A stretch of 64,000 nucleotides of DNA, from NCBI RefSeq assembly GCF_024802625.1, contig NZ_CP103371.1, positions 2,914,001 to 2,978,000 on the forward strand, read 5' to 3'. Below are positions 7,765-18,288 of this stretch, in pieces (the first letter of the stretch is position 1; each line of letters opens with the position of its first letter). The notes below the pieces were generated by a model. The model saw nothing but the letters and a program-made list of their open reading frames with translations, did no database searches and was not told the DNA's origin. The position numbers and the translations under genes were made by a program. The stretch is from Massilia sp. H6. Lineage in GTDB: Bacteria > Pseudomonadota > Gammaproteobacteria > Burkholderiales > Burkholderiaceae_D.

Positions 7765-9156
7765 CTACAAATATTTCGCGACGCGCGCCATGACCACATC
7801 GCGTCCGAACAGCTCCAGCACCGCGTCGATGGCCGGGGTCTGCAACTGGCCGGTTACGAGCAGGCGCAGCGGCATGGCGATCAGCGGCATCTTCAGGCCG
7901 TGGGCGCCCAGCACTTCCTTGAGCATGGCCGCCAGCGCCGCCTTGTTCCACTCGACGTCCTGGCAGCGCTCGGCGAATGCCGCCAGGGCCGGCCGCACCG
8001 CATCGTTCAGGTGCTGGGCCAGCAGGGCCGGATCCGGCTGCGGATCGCGGTAGAACAGCATCGAGGCGTCGGCCAGCTCATTGATGGTATGGACACGGTC
8101 TTTTACCAGCGCCAGCACGCCCGGCAGCGCCGGCGCGCCCTCGAAGCGCGCGCCTTCGCGTTCGAGCACCGGGCGCACCAGGGTGGCCAGGCGCTCGTTG
8201 TCGGCCAGCTTGATGTAATGGTTGTTCAGCCACGCCAGCTTTTCCGGATTGAACTGGGCCGCCGATGCGGTCAGGTGCTCCAGGTTGAACCATTCGGTGA
8301 ACTGCTGCATCGAGAAGATCTCGTCGTCGCCATGGCTCCAGCCCAGGCGCGCCAGGTAGTTCAGCATCGCTTCTGGCAAATAGCCCTGCTCCGGATATTC
8401 CATGACGCTGACCGCGCCGTGGCGCTTCGACAGCTTCTGGCCATCGGCGCCGAGGATCATCGGCAGGTGGCCGTACTGCGGCAGCTCGGCTCCCAGGGCG
8501 CGCAGGATGTTGATCTGGCGCGGCGTGTTGTTCACGTGGTCGTCGCCACGCAGCACATGGGTGATCTTCATGTCCCAGTCGTCCACCGCGACACAGAAGT
8601 TATAGGTCGGGGTGCCGTCCGGACGCGCAATGACGAGGTCGTCGAGTTCCTTGTTGGCGATGGTGATCGGGCCCTTGACCACGTCAACCCAGGTGACTTC
8701 TCCGCCTTCCGGGTTCTTGAAGCGCACCACCGGCAGCACGCCATCGGGCACGCTCGGCAGCGTCTTGCCCGGCTCCGGACGCCAGGTGCCGTCGTAGCGC
8801 GGCTTGTCGCCGCTGGCGCGCATGCGCTCGCGCATGGCCTCGACTTCGTCGGGCGAGCAATAGCACAGGTAGGCGCTACCCTGCTCCAGCATGGTCTTGA
8901 CGACCTCGCGGTAGCGGTCCATGCGCTGCATCTGGTAGAACGGGCCTTCGTCGTGCTCCAGGCCGAGCCACTGCATGCCGTCCAGGATCGCCTGTACCGC
9001 TTCCGGGGTCGATCGCTCGAGATCGGTGTCTTCGATGCGCAGGATAAAGGTGCCGCCGAAGTGACGGGCGTAGGCCCAGGAATACAGCGCGGTGCGGGCG
9101 CCGCCAAGGTGAAGGAAGCCGGTCGGGCTGGGGGCGAAGCGGGTGCGGACGGTCAT
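7765..9156 (-). CDS. gltX: Glutamyl-tRNA synthetase
   Basis: 463 aa, the normal class I GluRS size. It charges tRNA-Glu with glutamate in the cytosol. The HIGH-equivalent is HLGG at 16-19 ([15 protein letters not shown]) and the KMSKS-equivalent is KLSK at 241-244 ([10 protein letters not shown]). The anticodon-binding helical domain fills the C-terminal third. It is encoded directly upstream of the five-tRNA array, which has its own promoter. Whether some gltX transcripts run into the tRNAs cannot be told, but no terminator is seen between them. Confidence 0.98.
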   Translation of the reverse strand: MTVRTRFAPSPTGFLHLGGARTALYSWAYARHFGGTFILRIEDTDLERSTPEAVQAILDGMQWLGLEHDEGPFYQMQRMDRYREVVKTMLEQGSAYLCYCSPDEVEAMRERMRASGDKPRYDGTWRPEPGKTLPSVPDGVLPVVRFKNPEGGEVTWVDVVKGPITIANKELDDLVIARPDGTPTYNFCVAVDDWDMKITHVLRGDDHVNNTPRQINILRALGAELPQYGHLPMILGADGQKLSKRHGAVSVMEYPEQGYLPEAMLNYLARLGWSHGDDEIFSMQQFTEWFNLEHLTASAAQFNPEKLAWLNNHYIKLADNERLATLVRPVLEREGARFEGAPALPGVLALVKDRVHTINELADASMLFYRDPQPDPALLAQHLNDAVRPALAAFAERCQDVEWNKAALAAMLKEVLGAHGLKMPLIAMPLRLLVTGQLQTPAIDAVLELFGRDVVMARVAKYL

Positions 9157-9262
9157 GGCGAAGGCGCGTAAAAGGTAAAGCGGCTATTTTACCCCGGCGC
9201 CACCGGCGCGCCCCCGCAGTGCTGCGTATCCATCCGCTCCCCACCCCACCCCGCCCCGCGCT

Positions 9263-10675
9263 TCAGACCGGATGCATGCGGCGCCGTTCGGGCCAGGGCG
9301 CGGCCCCCGCACGCTGCACCGCCGCTACCAGCAGGCGCGCCCCGCGCCGAATCTGTCCCGGCGTGTGGCGCGCCATCAGCTGCAAGCGCAGCCGCGCCGC
9401 CCCCAGCGGCACGCCGGGAAATTCGATCGGGTTGACAAACACCTGTTCGCGCGCCAGCAGCATGCCGGCAATCCGCGTGGCCGACTCCAGGCCAGTCCAT
9501 ACCGGGACGATCGGCGCGGGCTCGCCCATGCATGCGACCCCCTCGCCAGCGAGCAGCGCGCGCAATTCCACGGCATTGCGCAGCAATTCGGCGCGCAGCG
9601 CGTCGCCCTCGGCGCTGGCGACGATGCGCAGGCATGCGAGCACCGTCGCCGCCTGCACCGGAGACAGGGCACTCGAACACATGTCAGGCCCCGCGAACAG
9701 CTGCAACTGGCGCCGCACGCCCTGCTGCGCGCAGGCGACGAAGCCGCCATCGGACGCAAAGGTCTTGGAGAACGTACCCATCACCAGGTCGATCTTGCCC
9801 TGCATGCCCTGGGCGGCGATCACGCCGCCGCCGCCCGGCCCCATCGCCCCAAGGTCGTGTGCCACGTCGACCAGCAGCGTAGCGCCATACGCGCGGCACA
9901 GGTATTGCATCAACGGCAGGTCGGGGCTGTCGGCATCCATGCCGAACAGCCCTTCGGTGACCACCAGAATGGCGCCGGTGGTATCCACCGCGCGGATACC
10001 GGCCAGCAGTTCTCTTACGTGGTCGCAGTCGAGGTGGCGGTAGGCTGCGACCTTGCGGGTAGCTGCCGCCGCGCCCTGGCGTAGCGCAGCATGCGCCAGG
10101 GCGTCGATCACGACATGGTCGGCGCCGTGCACCAGTGCGGTTATGGCGCCGAAAGCGGCATCCCAGCCGGTCGGGAACAGCACCACATGCTGGCAGCGCA
10201 GCAGCTCGCCCAAGGCGCACTCAAGGGCCTGCGAATGGCGGCTATTGACCAGCAAGCTAGCCGAGCCGGCGCTATGCGGTCCGCACTCGAGCAAGGTGCG
10301 CACGGCCGCATCGCGCACGGCCGGGTGCGCGGCCAGCGACAGGTAGTCCTGGGACGCGAAATTAATGCCGTGCGCCGCGGGCCCGCCGTCGCCCGCGACC
10401 ATCGCCTGTGCAGTCGGCGGGCCCTCGAGCGTGCGGCAATACGGCCAGAGGCCGTGCCGGATGCGCAGCGCGCACCAGGCTTCGAGCGGGGCGGAGCGGC
10501 GCAGCAGGTCCGCCCCGCGTGGCTGACGGTACAGCGCCGCGCTACCGCTCAGCGCTTCCGAGCAAGCGCGCGCCGGCAGTGCCGACATTTTTACAGGGTC
10601 TACAGGGTCGAGTGCCGGCGGTAGCGGCGCGGCCGCGTTTGCGCAGCGTGTTTCACGGGTCGTTGTAATATGCAC
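9263..10675 (-). CDS. Alpha-oxoamine synthase family PLP enzyme (BioF/SPT-like)
   Basis: 470 aa from a GTG start with GGAG 6 nt upstream; an ATG 29 codons later (10588) lacks a good site. This fold-type I PLP enzyme family condenses an amino acid with an acyl thioester (8-amino-7-oxononanoate synthase, serine palmitoyltransferase, CqsA). Seen: NFASQDYLSL near the substrate entry, HSAGSASLL, DVAHDLGAMGPGG, and the PLP lysine in GTFSKTFASDGG (about Lys304). The GTFSK(S/T)FAS form is closer to serine palmitoyltransferase-type enzymes than to typical BioF. There are no biotin, sphingolipid or acyl-carrier genes alongside. It starts 32 bp after the stop of the GGDEF-EAL gene upstream, so they may be co-transcribed. 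The product is unknown. Confidence 0.8.
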   Translation of the reverse strand: MHITTTRETRCANAAAPLPPALDPVDPVKMSALPARACSEALSGSAALYRQPRGADLLRRSAPLEAWCALRIRHGLWPYCRTLEGPPTAQAMVAGDGGPAAHGINFASQDYLSLAAHPAVRDAAVRTLLECGPHSAGSASLLVNSRHSQALECALGELLRCQHVVLFPTGWDAAFGAITALVHGADHVVIDALAHAALRQGAAAATRKVAAYRHLDCDHVRELLAGIRAVDTTGAILVVTEGLFGMDADSPDLPLMQYLCRAYGATLLVDVAHDLGAMGPGGGGVIAAQGMQGKIDLVMGTFSKTFASDGGFVACAQQGVRRQLQLFAGPDMCSSALSPVQAATVLACLRIVASAEGDALRAELLRNAVELRALLAGEGVACMGEPAPIVPVWTGLESATRIAGMLLAREQVFVNPIEFPGVPLGAARLRLQLMARHTPGQIRRGARLLVAAVQRAGAAPWPERRRMHPV

Positions 10676-10706
10676 GGCAAGCTCCGGGGTCTGATGATCA
10701 TTGACT

Positions 10707-13274
10707 TCATGCGGGCACCAAGGGCGCCACCTTGCCCTGGCGCGCGAGCAGGGCCGCGACTTCGCCAGCCGGCAGCGGCCGGGCAAACAGGTAGCCCTGG
10801 GCCGCATCGCAGCCCATCGCGCACAGGTCGGACAGCTGCTCGGGCGTCTCGAGCGCTTCGGCGATGACCGTCAAGTGCAGCCGGTGCGCCATCGAGATGA
10901 TGGCTTCGGCAATCGCGTACGAGCGTGCGCGACCCGCTGCTGCTGCGCCCGTAGCGCCGAGGCGGCGCACGAACAGCCCGTCCATCTTGAGAATATCGAC
11001 CGGCAGCTCGGACAAGTAGTTCAGGCTCGAATAGCCGGTGCCGAAGTCGTCGATCGACACGATCACGCCGGCCTGGCGCAAGCTGCGCATCAGCGCGCAG
11101 TTACCGGCCAGGTCTTCGATCAGCATGCCCTCGGTAATTTCCAAATCGAGGCAACTGGCCGGCATGCCGGTTTCGCGCAGAATCGCCAGCACGCGCGCCG
11201 CCAGGCCGGATTCCTTGAGCTGGCGCGCGGAGAGATTGACCGCGGTCTTGATTTGCGGCAGTCCAGCCGCGCACCAGGCGCGGTTTTGCAGGCAGGCAGT
11301 GCGTAGCGCCCATTCGCCGATCGGCACGATCATGCCGGTTTCCTCGGCCAGCGCAATGAAGCGCCCAGGCTCGATGCGCCCGTAGACCGGATGCTGCCAG
11401 CGCAGCAGCGCCTCGACGCCGACTATGCGCCGGTCCGCCAGGTCGACCTGCGGCTGGTATTCGAGGAACAGCTGACCTTGCGCCAAGGCGTCGCGCAGGT
11501 CGCTTGTCAGCGCCGCCCGCTCGCTCGGAGGCTGCGCCGTTTGGCCCGTGTACATCTGCACGCTGTTTTCGCCCCTGCTCCTGGCGCGGCGCATGGCGAT
11601 GTCGGCGCGCTTGATGAGCGTATCCAGGTCGCAGTCCTGCGCTGGATACAGCGCCACGCCAATTGCCAGCGTGACGAAGCAGTCGCGTCCCGCCACCGGT
11701 AGCGCCCGCCCGAAACGCTCGATGATCTTGCCGGCCACGCTACCCGCATCCGATTCGAACTCCAGGTCTTCCACCAGCGCGATGAATTCGTCGCCACCCC
11801 AGCGCGTTACCGAGTCGGAGTCACGCAGGCAACGCCGGATGGCAGCGCCGGCCTGGGTCAGCAGCGCATTGCCCGCTTCGTAGCCCAGTTCATCGTTGAT
11901 TTCCTTGAAACGCGTGATCTTCACAAGCAGTAGCGCGATCAAGCGGCGATCGCGCTTGGCGCGGCCCATGGCGTGGCGCAGGCGCTCACACAACAAACTG
12001 CGGTTGAGCGCTCCGGTAAGCTGGTCGCTTTGGGCGCGCCCATGCAGACGAAGCACACGTGCGGGGGTAGCGCCGCCTGCCTCACCCTGCTCGCGCCCTG
12101 CCGGCACCACCGGCGCCACCGGCATGCGCTCATCGCCGCCATGGCACCGCACCTGATTACGCCCGCGCGACTTGGCCCCGTACAGGGCTTCGTCAGCGCG
12201 CCCGACGGCCTGCGCCGCCGCTTCGCCCGGCCGGTACTCGGCCACGCCGGCCGACACCGTCAGCGTGATGCCGGCGCCGGTGGCATCGGCGCTCCCCACC
12301 ATGCAGCGCATGGCATCGACCGCCTTGCGAATGCGTTCGGCCATCACCACTGCGTCTGGCGCCGGGGTCTCAGGCAGCATCAGTAGAAACTCTTCGCCGC
12401 CATAACGTCCGAAGGTATCCGTGCCGCGGATCTGACCCTGCACCGTCTGGGCGAAGCTGCGCAGCACGACGTCGCCTGCCGCATGGCCATAGGTGTCGTT
12501 GATGCGCTTGAAAAAGTCGATGTCGAACAGGCAGAGGCAGAATGGGCGCCCGCTGCGGTCGCTGCGCTCCTTTTCGCGCTCGATCAGGCCGAGCAAGAAG
12601 CGGCGGTTATGGCTGCCGGTAAGCTCGTCGCGGATCGCCAGTTCGTTGATGGTCGAGAGGGCGCGCTGCAGCTTGACGAAACCTTCGGTCTTGGTCAGCT
12701 CGAACAACAGCACGAACACCAGCACCACGGCATACAAGCCCAGGTTCGAGATCAGGTGCAGCAGCTGCATGTCGACCGGCGGCGTCGGTGGCAGCGCTAT
12801 TGCGCCAGCCTGCGCGGCCCAGATGGCGCCGCCGGCAGCGCAACTGAGCGCCAGCCAGAACACGCCGCTGGCTACGCCGCCGAGGAACATCGCCACCACC
12901 GGCACCGTCACCAGCCAGCTCGCGGTCGGAGCGTGGATGCCGCCAAGTTGCCATGTCAGCAAGGTGAAATTGAAAAACAGCGCGCACAGGAATAATGTAC
13001 GCGCCGCCCGGATACTGCCGCTCAGGCACAGCACCGGCGGCGCCATCAACATCATGAAGCAGCACGCCAGGATTTCGAATGCCGCCAGTTTCAAGCCCAA
13101 CAGCCAGTAAGCCAGCGCATACCCGGGGCCGGCGATGGCCGCCATCAGCGCCGCGTTGACGACATTCTCGGCACGCGCAAGCAGCGCCGCATCCTGGCGC
13201 AACTCCAGTGGTACGAACAGGTGGGCGGCGTCGAGGTAGCGCCGGCGCCACTGCTGTCTGCTGTTGTCGGTCAT
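10707..13274 (-). CDS. Membrane GGDEF-GGDEF-EAL c-di-GMP protein
   Basis: 855 aa. About six hydrophobic segments in residues 40-205 form a membrane sensor domain. Two GGDEF domains follow: GGEEF at 292-296 (with KRINDTYGHAAGD before it) and GGDEF at 493-497 (with KEINDELGYEAGN). A C-terminal EAL domain has EALLRW from 621 and DDFGTGYSSL further on. Both diguanylate cyclase and phosphodiesterase signatures look intact, so it could make or break c-di-GMP depending on its signal. Two catalytic-looking GGDEF domains in one chain is uncommon. The gene is divergent from the MFS gene at 13484. Confidence 0.93.
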   Translation of the reverse strand: MTDNSRQQWRRRYLDAAHLFVPLELRQDAALLARAENVVNAALMAAIAGPGYALAYWLLGLKLAAFEILACCFMMLMAPPVLCLSGSIRAARTLFLCALFFNFTLLTWQLGGIHAPTASWLVTVPVVAMFLGGVASGVFWLALSCAAGGAIWAAQAGAIALPPTPPVDMQLLHLISNLGLYAVVLVFVLLFELTKTEGFVKLQRALSTINELAIRDELTGSHNRRFLLGLIEREKERSDRSGRPFCLCLFDIDFFKRINDTYGHAAGDVVLRSFAQTVQGQIRGTDTFGRYGGEEFLLMLPETPAPDAVVMAERIRKAVDAMRCMVGSADATGAGITLTVSAGVAEYRPGEAAAQAVGRADEALYGAKSRGRNQVRCHGGDERMPVAPVVPAGREQGEAGGATPARVLRLHGRAQSDQLTGALNRSLLCERLRHAMGRAKRDRRLIALLLVKITRFKEINDELGYEAGNALLTQAGAAIRRCLRDSDSVTRWGGDEFIALVEDLEFESDAGSVAGKIIERFGRALPVAGRDCFVTLAIGVALYPAQDCDLDTLIKRADIAMRRARSRGENSVQMYTGQTAQPPSERAALTSDLRDALAQGQLFLEYQPQVDLADRRIVGVEALLRWQHPVYGRIEPGRFIALAEETGMIVPIGEWALRTACLQNRAWCAAGLPQIKTAVNLSARQLKESGLAARVLAILRETGMPASCLDLEITEGMLIEDLAGNCALMRSLRQAGVIVSIDDFGTGYSSLNYLSELPVDILKMDGLFVRRLGATGAAAAGRARSYAIAEAIISMAHRLHLTVIAEALETPEQLSDLCAMGCDAAQGYLFARPLPAGEVAALLARQGKVAPLVPA

Positions 13275-13483
13275 CGCACTCCCATGCGCCAGGCTCTACT
13301 TATCGAGTGTAGGCACGGAAATATCGACGAACTTTATTTTCAAACAGAAAGTCGCGTGATTGCACGGCGACAATCCCGGGGATGCCACCACGCGCCGGGA
13401 TATGCAAGGAGGGTTAATTTGGCAAACGTATTTACTTGTCTGCGCCGCTTTCCTAGCATGGCGGGGTCCACCCGGGAGTCTTC

Positions 13484-14719
13484 ATGCAACACAGTTTGTT
13501 AATCGGCAGTACCTGCCTGCTTGCACTGCTCTCCACGACCGGCGCCTCGCTGGCTTATCCGCTGCTGCCGCCACTATTCACGGGCGGCGCCGTCAACGGA
13601 CTCAATGGCTTCCTGGAACTGCCACCGACGCTCCTGTTCGGCATTGCGGTGATGGTCAACCCGCTTGGCTTGCTGCTGGGCAGCGCGGTGCTGGGCCCGA
13701 TATCCGACAGCCTCGGCCGACGCCGCATGCTGCTGCTGACAGCCATCGGCGCCGCCCTGGGCCACTTGCTAACGGCTTATTCGCTGCTGATCGAATCCTA
13801 TCCGCTCCTGGTCGGGGCCCGTTTCGTGACCGGTCTGCTGGAAGGAAACGGCGCCATCTTGCGGGCCGTGCTGGCCGAACGCCTTGACGGTGCGCTGCGC
13901 AAGCATGCCCTGTCGTGGGTGAATGGCGCTTTCAATCTGGGGTGGCTGATCGGTCCGCTGCTGGCGGCGCTGAGCGCGCGCCATAGCCTGGCCCTGCCGT
14001 TCTACATTGCCGCTGGCGGACTGCTGCTCGGCACCATGCTGGCGGTGCCGGCCCTTGCCAGGGAATCGGGACGCGCGCAGACCCACCACTGGTGGACCCT
14101 CGCTACCCGCCATCACGTCTTCACCCTGCTGCGCCATGATGCGCTGCGAACGCTGTTTGCCATTCACTTCTTCTATGCCTGCGGCGTGGCTGTCTTTTAC
14201 GAATATTTCCCGCTGTGGCTGGTTGAAGTGGGCAAGCGCGACGCTGCCGGCATCGCGCTCGTCAACATGGGCATGTGCTTGCTGATGACCTGCGCCGCGT
14301 TATTTGCCGGCCGCGCCAGCCCGCGCGACGCGCGCCATCGGGCCAGCATCCAGGCCGGCGCTGCGGCGCTGGCGATTCTGAGCCCAGGCTTGGGCAACCT
14401 GTGGATCGGCGTTGCCGCCATTATCGTGTTCGGCCTGCCGCATGCCTACTACAATGCAACGCTGCAGGGCTGGGCCGCCGAACAGTTCGCCGGCCACGGC
14501 CACGGCGCCGTCATGGGGCTACTCTCCACCACCTTCTGCCTGGCAAATATCGTGATGGCGCTCGTTGGTGCGCTACTGGCACTGGTCGACCTGCGCCTGG
14601 TCTTTCTGGTTGGCGCTGCGCTGGCAGCATGCGCGGCGCTTGCCATGCGACGCTGGAGCCGCATGGCGATGGTGGTGGGGCGCGAGTTGGATTGCCCCGG
14701 CGCGGTCAATCGTTCCTGA
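13484..14719 (+). CDS. Major facilitator superfamily transporter
   Basis: 411 aa with about 12 hydrophobic segments. The loop 2-3 motif appears as GPISDSLGRRRML, the classic MFS GxLaDrxGrrr pattern, and GAFNLGWLIGPLLAAL resembles motif C of drug:proton antiporters. It is therefore probably a proton-coupled exporter of the inner membrane; the substrate cannot be read. Its stop overlaps the convergent mrp gene by 14 bp. The start ATG is followed by a hydrophobic first helix. Upstream, about 200 bp separate it from the divergent GGDEF-EAL gene. Confidence 0.88.
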   Translation: MQHSLLIGSTCLLALLSTTGASLAYPLLPPLFTGGAVNGLNGFLELPPTLLFGIAVMVNPLGLLLGSAVLGPISDSLGRRRMLLLTAIGAALGHLLTAYSLLIESYPLLVGARFVTGLLEGNGAILRAVLAERLDGALRKHALSWVNGAFNLGWLIGPLLAALSARHSLALPFYIAAGGLLLGTMLAVPALARESGRAQTHHWWTLATRHHVFTLLRHDALRTLFAIHFFYACGVAVFYEYFPLWLVEVGKRDAAGIALVNMGMCLLMTCAALFAGRASPRDARHRASIQAGAAALAILSPGLGNLWIGVAAIIVFGLPHAYYNATLQGWAAEQFAGHGHGAVMGLLSTTFCLANIVMALVGALLALVDLRLVFLVGAALAACAALAMRRWSRMAMVVGRELDCPGAVNRS

Positions 14720-15794
14720 CCACGATGCTCGGGAACTTGCTGGTCATGTCCTTGGCCTTTTCGGCCACCTTGATGGCGACCTTGCGTGCGATCTGCTTGT
14801 AGATCTCGGCGACCGCGCCGTCCGGGTCGGCAACCACGGTCGGGCGGCCGGCGTCGGTCTGTTCGCGGATCGACAGCGTCAGCGGCAGCGCGCCAAGGAA
14901 GTCCACGCCGAAATCGCGGCACATCTTCTCGCCGCCACCCTGGCCGAAAATCGCCTCGGTATGGCCGCAGTTCGAGCAGATATGGGTACTCATGTTCTCG
15001 ACCACGCCAATGATCGGGATGCCGACCTTCTCGAACATCTTCAGGCCCTTGCGCGCGTCGAGCAGCGCGATGTCCTGGGGCGTGGTAACGATCACGGCGC
15101 CGGTGACCGGCACCTTCTGCGACAGCGTCAGCTGGATGTCGCCGGTGCCCGGCGGCATGTCCACGATCAGGTAGTCGAGGTCGCGCCAGTTGGTCTGCTC
15201 CAGCAGTTGCTGGAGCGCGCCGGTCACCATCGGGCCGCGCCAGACCATCGGCTCGTCCGGGTCGATCATGAAGCCGATCGACGAGACCTGTACGCCGTGG
15301 TTCTCCAGCGGTTCCATGGTCTTGCCATCCGCGCTTTCAGGGCGTCCGCTGACCCCGAGCATCATCGGCTGCGAGGGGCCATAGATATCGGCGTCGAGAA
15401 TACCGACGCTGGCGCCCTCGGCGGCGAGCGCCAGCGCCAGGTTGACGGCGGTGGTCGACTTGCCGACCCCGCCCTTGCCCGAGGCGACGGCGATGATGTT
15501 CTTGACGTTCGGCATGACCTTCAGGCCACGCTGGACCGCGTGCGACAGGATTTTGCTATACACCCTTGCGCTGATGTTACCAATGCCCGGCAGCGCCTTG
15601 AGCGCCGCGGTGGCGCTGGCGCGGATGGCGCCAAATTGGCTGGCTGCCGGATAGCCCAGCTCGATATCGAACGCAACATCGGCGCCGCTGACCTGGATGT
15701 TCTTGACCGACCGGGAGGAAACAACATCTTTTCCGGTATTCGGATCGACCACCGTCGACAATGCCGCCTTGATCTCGTTCTCTGAAATGCTCAT
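14706..15794 (-). CDS. apbC: Mrp/ApbC family iron-sulfur cluster carrier ATPase
   Basis: 362 aa from ATG 15794 with GGAGAA 5 nt upstream; the reading frame extends further 5' but without homology. An N-terminal MIP18-like domain (1-90) is followed by a P-loop NTPase domain with GKGGVGKST at 106-114 and the CxxC (ICSNCGH) near 260 that binds the bridging Fe-S cluster. The family carries 4Fe-4S clusters to apoproteins in the cytosol. It is divergently placed from metG, an arrangement also known for mrp and metG in enterobacteria. Confidence 0.95.
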   Translation of the reverse strand: MSISENEIKAALSTVVDPNTGKDVVSSRSVKNIQVSGADVAFDIELGYPAASQFGAIRASATAALKALPGIGNISARVYSKILSHAVQRGLKVMPNVKNIIAVASGKGGVGKSTTAVNLALALAAEGASVGILDADIYGPSQPMMLGVSGRPESADGKTMEPLENHGVQVSSIGFMIDPDEPMVWRGPMVTGALQQLLEQTNWRDLDYLIVDMPPGTGDIQLTLSQKVPVTGAVIVTTPQDIALLDARKGLKMFEKVGIPIIGVVENMSTHICSNCGHTEAIFGQGGGEKMCRDFGVDFLGALPLTLSIREQTDAGRPTVVADPDGAVAEIYKQIARKVAIKVAEKAKDMTSKFPSIVVRND

Positions 15795-15951
15795 GTATTT
15801 CTCCAATGTGATGGCCCGAAGTGTAGCGCAAAATGCAAGGATGCCCCCTGCGCCATCCTTGCAGGAACGGCACAAGCGGGAATACCCCCTGCGCGGGAGG
15901 GGCCATCCGCTGGTAAAATGCTTCTTTCCATAAACCTGAAGCGCTTCGACC

Positions 15952-18108
15952 ATGACCCGCAAGCTGTTCGTCACCACCGCCCTGCCCTACGCTAACGCTG
16001 CCTTCCATATCGGTCACATGATGGAATACATCCAGGCCGACATCTGGGTCCGGTTCCAGCGAATGCAGCGCGATGGCGATGCGCTCAGCGGTCAGCGGCG
16101 CCAGGTCCATTTTGTCTGCGCCGACGACACCCACGGCACGCCGATCATGATCGCGGCCGAAAAAGAAGGCATCACGCCACAGGAATTCGTCGCCAAGATC
16201 GCCGCCGGCCGCGCCCAGTACCTCGATGGCTTCCATATCACCTTCGACAACTGGTATTCCACCGATTCGCCGGAAAATGTCGAACTCTCGCAAGGCATCT
16301 ACCGCAAGCTGCGCGATGCCGGCCTGATCGTTACCAAGACCGTCGACCGCTTCTACGATCCGGTCAAGGGCATGTTCCTGGCCGACCGCAACATCAAGGG
16401 CGAATGCCCGACCTGCCACGCCAAGGACCAGTACGGCGACAACTGCGAAGTCTGTGGCGCCGCCTACCAGCCAACTGAACTGATCAATCCGTTCTCGGTC
16501 TTCACCGGCTCGACCCCGGTGCTCAAGCCCTCGGAACAGTATTTCTTCAAGCTGTCCGACCCGCGCTGCTTCACGTTCCTGAAAGAGTGGCTCAACACCC
16601 CGGGCCGCCTGCAGCCGGAAATGGTCAACAAGGTCTCGGAATGGCTGGGCGAGTCCGGCGAAAAGCTGGCCGACTGGGACATTTCCCGTGACGCCCCGTA
16701 TTTCGGCATCCCGATTCCGGATGCCCCAGGCAAATTCTTTTACGTGTGGCTGGATGCGCCGGTCGGCTACCTGGCTTCGCTGAAGAATTATTTCGACAAG
16801 CAAGGTCTCGATCTCGATGCTTTCCTGAACGATCCGCAGGCCGAACAGGTGCACTTCATCGGCAAGGACATTGTCTCTTTCCACCTGCTGTTCTGGCCGG
16901 CGATGCTGAATTTTTCTGGCCATCCGATCATCGACGGTCTGAAGGTCGCGGTGCACGGTCACCTGACCGTCAACAACGAAAAGATGTCCAAGTCGCGCGG
17001 CACCGGCATTTCGCCGCTGCGTTACCTGGAACTGGGCATGAACCCGGAATGGCTGCGCTATTACCTGGCCTTCAAGCTCAATGCCAAGGTCGAAGACCTC
17101 GACTTCAACGGCGACGACTTCGTTGCCCGCGTCAATAGCGACCTGATCGGCAAGTACGTCAACATTGCCAGCCGCTGCGCCGGTTTCATTGCCAAGAAAT
17201 TCGACGGCAAGCTGGCCGATTCGCTGTCCGATTCAGCCAAGGGCTGGATCTGCAAGGCCCTGATGGCCGACGGCGCCGAGCGCCAGGCCAGCATCGCGGC
17301 CAGCTTCGAAGCACGCGACTATGGCCGCGCGCTGCGCGAGATCATGGAAATCACTGACGTCGTCAACCAGTACGTCGATGAGCACAAACCGTGGCTGCTG
17401 GCCAAGGACGAGAGCAAGCTGGCCGAACTCCATGACGTCTGCACCACCGCGCTGATCCTGTTCCGTCAGCTGACCATCATGCTCGCGCCGGTGCTGCCGC
17501 AGGTCGCCGCGCGCGTGAGCGAATTCCTGGGCGACGGCGAACTGGCCTGGTTCGATACCCATGGCGCGGCCGTCTACGAGACCATGCTGGGCCGCAGCAT
17601 CGGTACCTATAGCCACCTGATGCAGCGCGTCGACGCCAAGATGGTCGAGAACCTGTTCGACAAGCCGGTAGCCGCTGCGGCAGTAGCCAGCATGCCCGCT
17701 GCGGTCGCGGCCGACGCCCCTGTACCAGCTGGCGCGGGGACGTCCGGCGACATCGAGCCGCTGGCCCCTGAAATCTCGATCGACGACTTTCTGAAGGTCG
17801 ACCTGCGTGTGGCACGCATCGTCAACTGTGAACACGTCGAAGGCGCTGGCAAGCTGCTGCGCCTGACGCTGGACGTGGGCGAAGGCCGCCATCGCAACGT
17901 GTTTTCGGGCATCAAGTCGGCCTACAATCCTGAAGAGCTGGTCGGCAAGCTCACTGTCATGGTCGCTAACCTGGCCCCGCGCAAAATGAAGTTCGGCGTC
18001 TCGGAAGGCATGGTGCTGTGTGCCTCGGCGTCGGATGAAAAGGCCAATCCTGGGCTGTACCTGCTCGACCCGATGGCGGGGGCGACGCCGGGGATGCGGA
18101 TTCGGTAA
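15952..18108 (+). CDS. metG: Methionyl-tRNA synthetase
   Basis: 718 aa. It charges initiator and elongator tRNA-Met. HIGH is at 19-22, KMSKS at 344-348, a Zn-binding CPTC...CEVC knuckle lies near 145-165, and a C-terminal OB-fold tRNA-binding/dimerisation domain starts near 610 ([16 protein letters not shown]). An Ala/Pro linker of about 30 residues precedes that domain. A TAAAAT box at 15914-15919 could be its -10. It shares the upstream region with the divergent apbC. Confidence 0.98.
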   Translation: MTRKLFVTTALPYANAAFHIGHMMEYIQADIWVRFQRMQRDGDALSGQRRQVHFVCADDTHGTPIMIAAEKEGITPQEFVAKIAAGRAQYLDGFHITFDNWYSTDSPENVELSQGIYRKLRDAGLIVTKTVDRFYDPVKGMFLADRNIKGECPTCHAKDQYGDNCEVCGAAYQPTELINPFSVFTGSTPVLKPSEQYFFKLSDPRCFTFLKEWLNTPGRLQPEMVNKVSEWLGESGEKLADWDISRDAPYFGIPIPDAPGKFFYVWLDAPVGYLASLKNYFDKQGLDLDAFLNDPQAEQVHFIGKDIVSFHLLFWPAMLNFSGHPIIDGLKVAVHGHLTVNNEKMSKSRGTGISPLRYLELGMNPEWLRYYLAFKLNAKVEDLDFNGDDFVARVNSDLIGKYVNIASRCAGFIAKKFDGKLADSLSDSAKGWICKALMADGAERQASIAASFEARDYGRALREIMEITDVVNQYVDEHKPWLLAKDESKLAELHDVCTTALILFRQLTIMLAPVLPQVAARVSEFLGDGELAWFDTHGAAVYETMLGRSIGTYSHLMQRVDAKMVENLFDKPVAAAAVASMPAAVAADAPVPAGAGTSGDIEPLAPEISIDDFLKVDLRVARIVNCEHVEGAGKLLRLTLDVGEGRHRNVFSGIKSAYNPEELVGKLTVMVANLAPRKMKFGVSEGMVLCASASDEKANPGLYLLDPMAGATPGMRIR

Positions 18109-18288
18109 CGGAACGCATGGTAACGGGGTTCCCGCCTGCGCAGGAACCCTGGTTGGCCGCCTGCAGCCCTGCCTCCTTGCTCCCCCAAATCGATTCCCAC
18201 ACCCCTCCCCAGCGTTATAATGGCGTGTTTTTCTGAAACATGCGCTTAGTGCCTTCCTTCAGACCATACAAGACAGGTAGATAATAAA

